64,000 nucleotides of DNA from JAEUNX01 sp034004685 (GTDB lineage: Bacteria; Pseudomonadota; Gammaproteobacteria; Burkholderiales; Rhodocyclaceae): positions 6,762-70,761 of the forward strand of contig JAVEWG010000015.1 in NCBI GenBank assembly GCA_034004685.1, written 5' to 3'. The notes beneath the pieces are model-generated. The model saw nothing but the letters and a program-made list of their open reading frames with translations, did not search any database and was not told the origin of the DNA. A program made the translations under genes and the position numbers. Positions 60,731-64,000 of the stretch are shown in pieces (position 1 is the stretch's first letter; each line of letters opens with the position of its first letter).

Positions 60731-62827
60731 TTGCCTACCGCCATCAAGAAATCCTTTTCCTACGGTGACCATACCGTAACGCTGGAAACCGGCGAGATTG
60801 CCCGGCAGGCTCACGGCGCTGTGATCGTCAACATGGACGACACCGTGGTATTAGCCACCGTGGTTGCAGCCAAGGACCCCAAGCCGGGCCAGGACTTCTT
60901 CCCCCTCACGGTGGATTACATTGAAAAGTTCTATGCTGCCGGGCGTATTCCCGGTGGATTCTTCAAGCGGGAAGGGCGCCCTTCAGAAAAGGAAACCCTG
61001 ACTTCACGCTTGATCGACCGCCCCATTCGCCCCCTCTTCCCGGACGGTTTTTACAACGAAGTCCAGGTTGTGGTGCAGGTTCTGTCCCTCAATCCTGAAA
61101 TTGACGCTGACATTCCGGCCTTGATCGGAGCCTCGGCTGCCCTGGCGATTTCCGGCGTGCCTTTCAATGGCCCGATCGCAGCCTGTCGCGTAGGCTATGA
61201 GCACGGTCAGTACATCCTCAACCCGACTGCAACCCAGCTGACCAGCAGCCAGATGAATTTGGTGGTGGCCGGCACGGAAGTCGGGGTCATGATGGTGGAG
61301 TCCGAGGCCCTGCAATTACCCGAGGATGTGATGCTGGGCGGGGTGGTCTTCGGCCATCAGCAGATGCAGACCGCCATCCAGGCGATCAACGAACTGGTGG
61401 AAGCTGCCGGCAAACCGGAATGGGATTGGCAGCCTGCTGCCCGGGATGAAGCCCTCATCGCCAGGGTGACCGAACTGGCCCGCGCCGAGATGGAAGAGGC
61501 CTTCCGGATTACCGCCAAGGCAGCGCGTAACGATCGGCTGAATCAAATTCGCAAGTCCGTTCTGGATGCCCTGGCCGCAGACGGCCGGTCCGTGGACGTC
61601 AATACCGTCAAGAACATTTTCTTTGACCTGGAAAGCCAGATTGTCCGTGGTCGCATCCTCAATGGAGAGCCTCGCATCGACGGGCGCGACACCCGCACCG
61701 TGCGGCCAATCGATATTCGGGTGGGCGTGCTGCCCCGTACCCACGGTTCCGCCCTGTTTACCCGGGGTGAGACCCAGGCCCTTGTGGTATCAACCCTGGG
61801 CACCGGGCGTGATGAGCAGATCATCGACGCCCTGGCGGGTGAATTTCGGGATCGTTTCCTTCTTCACTACAACATGCCGCCCTTCGCTACCGGGGAAACC
61901 GGGCGGGTGGGTTCGCCGAAGCGGCGTGAGGTTGGTCACGGCCGGCTGGCCAAGCGCGCCCTGGCTGCGGTGCTGCCTGCTGCCGATGAGTTTTCCTACA
62001 CCGTCCGGGTGGTTTCCGAGATCACCGAATCCAATGGTTCCAGTTCCATGGCGTCGGTGTGTGGCGGCTCCCTGGCCATGATGGATGCCGGCGTACCCCT
62101 CAAGGCCCACGTTGCAGGGATCGCCATGGGGCTCATCAAGGATGGTGGCCGCTTCGCTGTGCTGACTGACATTCTCGGGGACGAGGATCATCTGGGTGAC
62201 ATGGATTTCAAGGTGGCAGGCACCGAAAATGGCGTGACCGCTCTGCAAATGGATCTGAAAATCGACAGCATCAGCCCTGCGGTCATGAATATCGCCCTGG
62301 CCCAGGCCAAGGAAGGCCGGCTGCACATTCTGAAGTTGATGCAGGACTCCCTTGGCGGTCATCGCGGCAATGTGTCTGAATTCGCACCGCGAATGATTAC
62401 CCTCAAGATCAATCCGGAGAAGATCCGCGATGTGATCGGCAAGGGCGGTGCGGTCATTCGTGGCCTCCAGGAGGAAACCAGCACGGTCATCGAGATCCAG
62501 GATGATGGCAACATCACCATCTCTTCGGTCAGTTCCGACGGAGCCCAGGCTGCCAAGGCCCGCATTGAGGAAATCACAGCTGAGGTGGAAGTCGGGCGGG
62601 TTTATGAAGGTCCAGTGGTGCGCATTCTCGATTTCGGTGCGATCGTGAATCTGATCCCTGGTCGCGATGGTTTGCTCCACGTGTCCCAGATTGCCAACGA
62701 GCGGGTCAATAACGTCTCCGATTACCTCAAGGAAGGCCAGGTGGTACGGGTCAAGGTTCTGGAGGTGGATGAGAAGGGCAAGATCCGCTTGAGCATGAAG
62801 GCCCTGCTTGAGCAGAAGCCGGATTGA
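60731..62827 (+). CDS. pnp: Polyribonucleotide nucleotidyltransferase (PNPase)
   Basis: A 698-residue exoribonuclease from a TTG at 60731, 5 bases after AAAGGAAA. The N-terminal reads PTAIKKSFSYGDHTVTLETGEIARQAHGAV. Two RNase PH domains follow (the second with GGSLAMMDAGVPLKAHVAGIAMGL), then a KH domain (IRDVIGKGGAVIRGLQEET) and an S1 domain. It degrades RNA 3'-to-5' by phosphorolysis. Confidence 0.96.
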   Translation: MPTAIKKSFSYGDHTVTLETGEIARQAHGAVIVNMDDTVVLATVVAAKDPKPGQDFFPLTVDYIEKFYAAGRIPGGFFKREGRPSEKETLTSRLIDRPIRPLFPDGFYNEVQVVVQVLSLNPEIDADIPALIGASAALAISGVPFNGPIAACRVGYEHGQYILNPTATQLTSSQMNLVVAGTEVGVMMVESEALQLPEDVMLGGVVFGHQQMQTAIQAINELVEAAGKPEWDWQPAARDEALIARVTELARAEMEEAFRITAKAARNDRLNQIRKSVLDALAADGRSVDVNTVKNIFFDLESQIVRGRILNGEPRIDGRDTRTVRPIDIRVGVLPRTHGSALFTRGETQALVVSTLGTGRDEQIIDALAGEFRDRFLLHYNMPPFATGETGRVGSPKRREVGHGRLAKRALAAVLPAADEFSYTVRVVSEITESNGSSSMASVCGGSLAMMDAGVPLKAHVAGIAMGLIKDGGRFAVLTDILGDEDHLGDMDFKVAGTENGVTALQMDLKIDSISPAVMNIALAQAKEGRLHILKLMQDSLGGHRGNVSEFAPRMITLKINPEKIRDVIGKGGAVIRGLQEETSTVIEIQDDGNITISSVSSDGAQAAKARIEEITAEVEVGRVYEGPVVRILDFGAIVNLIPGRDGLLHVSQIANERVNNVSDYLKEGQVVRVKVLEVDEKGKIRLSMKALLEQKPD

Positions 62828-62846
62828 TCGGATTCGGTGAAAAATG

Positions 62847-62877
62847 AAAAGGACGCCAGTGGCGTCCTTTTTTTACC
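62847..62877. terminator. Terminator between pnp and dksA
   Basis: AAAAGGACGCC/GGCGTCCTTTT with a 3-base loop, T-run on the + strand and an A-run opposite, lying between the convergent pnp and dksA. Confidence 0.88.
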
Positions 62878-62910
62878 TCCTGATTTCGAGGCCTCCCGTT
62901 TTGTGATGCG

Positions 62911-63336
62911 TTACTTGGCCACTTGGCGTTCGCGCATTTCCTCCAGCGTCTTGCAGTCGATGCAGAGGGTGGCGGTGGGGCGAGCTTCGAGGCGCTTCAG
63001 ACCGATCTCGACGCCGCAACTGTCGCAATAGCCATACTCTCCGTCGGCAATGCGGCCCAGGGCTTCGTCAATTTTCTTGATTAGCTTGCGCTCGCGATCC
63101 CGGTTGCGCAACTCAAGGGCGATATCGGACTCCTGGCTTGCCCGATCATTGGGGTCCGCAAACACCGTGGCTTCGTCCTGCATGGTGTGGACGGTGCGGT
63201 CGATGTCCTCGCTCAACTCTTGCTTGACAGCCTCAAGCATCGCGCGGAAGTGGGCCATCTGTCCCTCACTCATATAGTCCTCGCCGGCAGCTAGAACGTA
63301 GGGGGGGAACTGCTTGTGAAGAATGTCGTCGGCCAT
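62911..63336 (-). CDS. dksA: RNA polymerase-binding factor DksA
   Basis: A 141-residue DksA. It opens with ADDILHKQFPPYVLAAGEDYMSEGQMAHFR, has a long coiled coil ending DPNDRASQESDIALELRNRDRERKL, and a four-cysteine zinc finger, CDSCG...CIDC, at the C-terminus. With ppGpp it adjusts transcription of rRNA and amino-acid genes. The ATG at 63336 was chosen by fit with the family start; a longer frame reads through the tRNA genes. Confidence 0.95.
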   Translation of the reverse strand: MADDILHKQFPPYVLAAGEDYMSEGQMAHFRAMLEAVKQELSEDIDRTVHTMQDEATVFADPNDRASQESDIALELRNRDRERKLIKKIDEALGRIADGEYGYCDSCGVEIGLKRLEARPTATLCIDCKTLEEMRERQVAK

Positions 63337-63433
63337 GAATGGGGGTCCCATCGGTTTAGAGTGCCGATTAAATAGCAGAAAACCTTCCGTTGCTGCAAGG
63401 GACGGACAGAATATTCGCCCAGTGTTGACTGGT

Positions 63434-63462
63434 TTGACGCGCAATGCTGAACTGTGTATAGT
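63434..63462 (+). promoter_or_regulatory. Strong sigma-70 promoter of the tRNA operon
   Basis: TTGACG (63434-63439) and TATAGT (63457-63462) with an ideal 17-base spacer. The start is predicted just before the tRNA-Pro 5' end. GC-rich bases follow -10, as in stringently controlled promoters. Confidence 0.75.
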
Positions 63463-63472
63463 ACTGACCTCT

Positions 63473-63549
63473 CGGGGTGTAGCGCAGCCCGGTAGCGCGC
63501 TTGCTTTGGGAGCAAGATGTCGGGGGTTCGAATCCCTCCACCCCGACCA
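63473..63549 (+). tRNA. tRNA-Pro (UGG)
   Basis: The acceptor stem is CGGGGTG/CACCCCG with discriminator A and an encoded CCA. The anticodon loop in TTGCTTTGGGAGCAA has TGG. The T arm is GGGGGTTCGAATCCCTC. Confidence 0.95.
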
Positions 63550-63580
63550 GTAAAGTTTGAACAATAGCTGTGACCCGTCT

Positions 63581-63657
63581 CTGCCCGTAGCTCAATTGGA
63601 TAGAGCACCGGCCTTCTAAGCCGGGGGTTACAGGTTCGATCCCTGTCGGGCAGGCCA
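63581..63657 (+). tRNA. tRNA-Arg (UCU)
   Basis: Acceptor CTGCCCG/CGGGCAG, discriminator G and encoded CCA. The anticodon arm CCGGCCTTCTAAGCCGG has TCT. The T loop is TTCGATC. Confidence 0.95.
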
Positions 63658-63692
63658 AGTCCTAGCTGGCATTGATCGAGAGTGGTTGTAGT

Positions 63693-63769
63693 GGCGGCAT
63701 TAGCTCAGTTGGTAGAGCTATGGATTGTGATTCCATCGGTCACCGGTTCGAATCCGGTATGTCGCCCCA
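63693..63769 (+). tRNA. tRNA-His (GUG)
   Basis: Acceptor GCGGCAT/ATGTCGC with the G-1 base encoded (63693), discriminator C and CCA. The anticodon arm TGGATTGTGATTCCA has GTG. Confidence 0.95.
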
Positions 63770-63776
63770 AGTTTCC

Positions 63777-63809
63777 AGCAAAAGCCCAGCCGTTTGGTTG
63801 GGCTTTTGC
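63777..63809. terminator. Terminator of the tRNA operon
   Basis: AGCAAAAGCCCAGCC/GGTTGGGCTTTTGCT with a 3-base loop and one GU pair, with T-runs on both strands, directly after tRNA-His. Confidence 0.85.
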
Positions 63810-63873
63810 TTTTCATGACACCTTGCGGATCGGGTCGGGTTCTCGGATTGGCTGAATCTTTGTCGGGCTTCCC

Positions 63874-64000
63874 TGAGGTGCCCCCCATAAACAGTGCCAC
63901 CGGCAATTTAGTAAAGTCCGTTTTCGAGAAGGAGAATGGACTTGAAGAAGCGGTTTTCAGAAGAGCAGATCATCGGGTTTTTGCAGCAGGCCGAGGCCGG
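63874..64000 (+). mobile_element. Left end of an IS3-family insertion sequence
   Basis: A probable terminal repeat begins at 63874 (TGAGGTGCCCCCCATAAACA). It is followed by ~60 bases of leader with a GAAGGAG ribosome site and an OrfA start. The element continues past the window edge. It sits ~65 bases after the tRNA operon terminator. Confidence 0.75.
63936..64000 (+). CDS. IS3-family transposase OrfA, N-terminal part
   Basis: The reading frame starts MDLKKRFSEEQIIGFLQQAE and is cut by the window edge. RFSEEQIIGFLxxAE is the typical start of IS3-family (IS407/ISxx group) OrfA, the HTH subunit that is fused by frameshift to the DDE OrfB. Confidence 0.88.
   Translation, partial: MDLKKRFSEEQIIGFLQQAEA

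Noticed and set aside
63368..63658. Small minus-strand frames across the tRNA genes
   Set aside because: They read the reverse complement of tRNA-Pro and tRNA-Arg, which is a well-known false-gene pattern.
1..64000. CRISPR arrays, prophage genes, toxin-antitoxin or known defence modules
   Set aside because: No array of direct repeats, phage structural genes, or recognisable defence proteins was seen in the window.

Overview
The window is a GC-rich, densely coded stretch of a bacterial chromosome. The gene complement and gene order suggest a betaproteobacterium, most likely of the Rhodocyclales. This is inferred from the run rimP-nusA-infB-rbfA-truB-rpsO-pnp, the riboswitch-controlled gcvTHP cluster, the DksA-type regulator beside tRNA genes, and the mix of respiratory and environmental functions. 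No phage, plasmid or CRISPR region is present. The only mobile DNA is the left end of an IS3-family element at the right edge.

Layout. Bases 1-7320 (+ strand): end of purN, a DUF3108 protein, an RsmB/NOP rRNA methyltransferase, a PLD-family nuclease-like protein, an MscS-family channel, a fatty acid desaturase, an RluE-type pseudouridine synthase, and two exported proteins (DUF192 and SRPBCC). Bases 7430-16225 (- strand): a ten-gene cobalamin operon led by a cobalamin riboswitch and an orphan CbiM-like metal uptake protein. It encodes a cobalt-early style set (CbiX, CbiD, CbiG split in two, and the methyltransferases). Bases 16284-18547 (- strand): rlhA and a DUF2789 protein. Bases 18955-21216 (+): a TonB-dependent receptor with the copper-site pattern of OprC/NosA. 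Bases 21299-24403 (-): a decayed ion-channel gene, a small unknown protein, a methyltransferase and the chromate transporter chrA.

Bases 24599-34772 hold a second MscS channel, two tandem thioesterase-fold genes, a 37-residue basic peptide gene, ettA (-), a CHASE-PAS-GGDEF diguanylate cyclase, a bactofilin (-), and a kinase-lipoprotein-NtrC regulator set that matches GlrK/QseE-QseG-GlrR/QseF. Bases 34791-36590: fpr and a divergent LysR regulator (FinR-like arrangement). Bases 36643-41511: a beta-glucan synthesis/remodelling pair (GH17-GT2 membrane synthase and GH17 membrane protein) with a small membrane protein between them. Then come a DnaJ-like chaperone, gcvP/gcvH/gcvT (-) with a tandem glycine riboswitch, an alpha/beta hydrolase, the rnm-like/yciO pair, a site-2 protease, trpS, scpA, scpB and rluB.

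Bases 54016-62827 are the transcription/translation operon rimP-nusA-infB-rbfA-truB followed by rpsO-pnp, with a structured leader before rimP. The window closes with dksA (-), a tRNA-Pro/Arg/His operon with a strong promoter, and the IS3 element.

Most of the window is housekeeping DNA. I see no convincing brand-new multi-gene system. The best leads are the structured rimP leader, the copper-type TonB receptor, the orphan CbiM in a B12-riboswitch operon, the GH17/GT2 glucan locus with its unknown small membrane protein, and the unannotated 37-residue peptide gene bounded by a 25-bp perfect inverted repeat.
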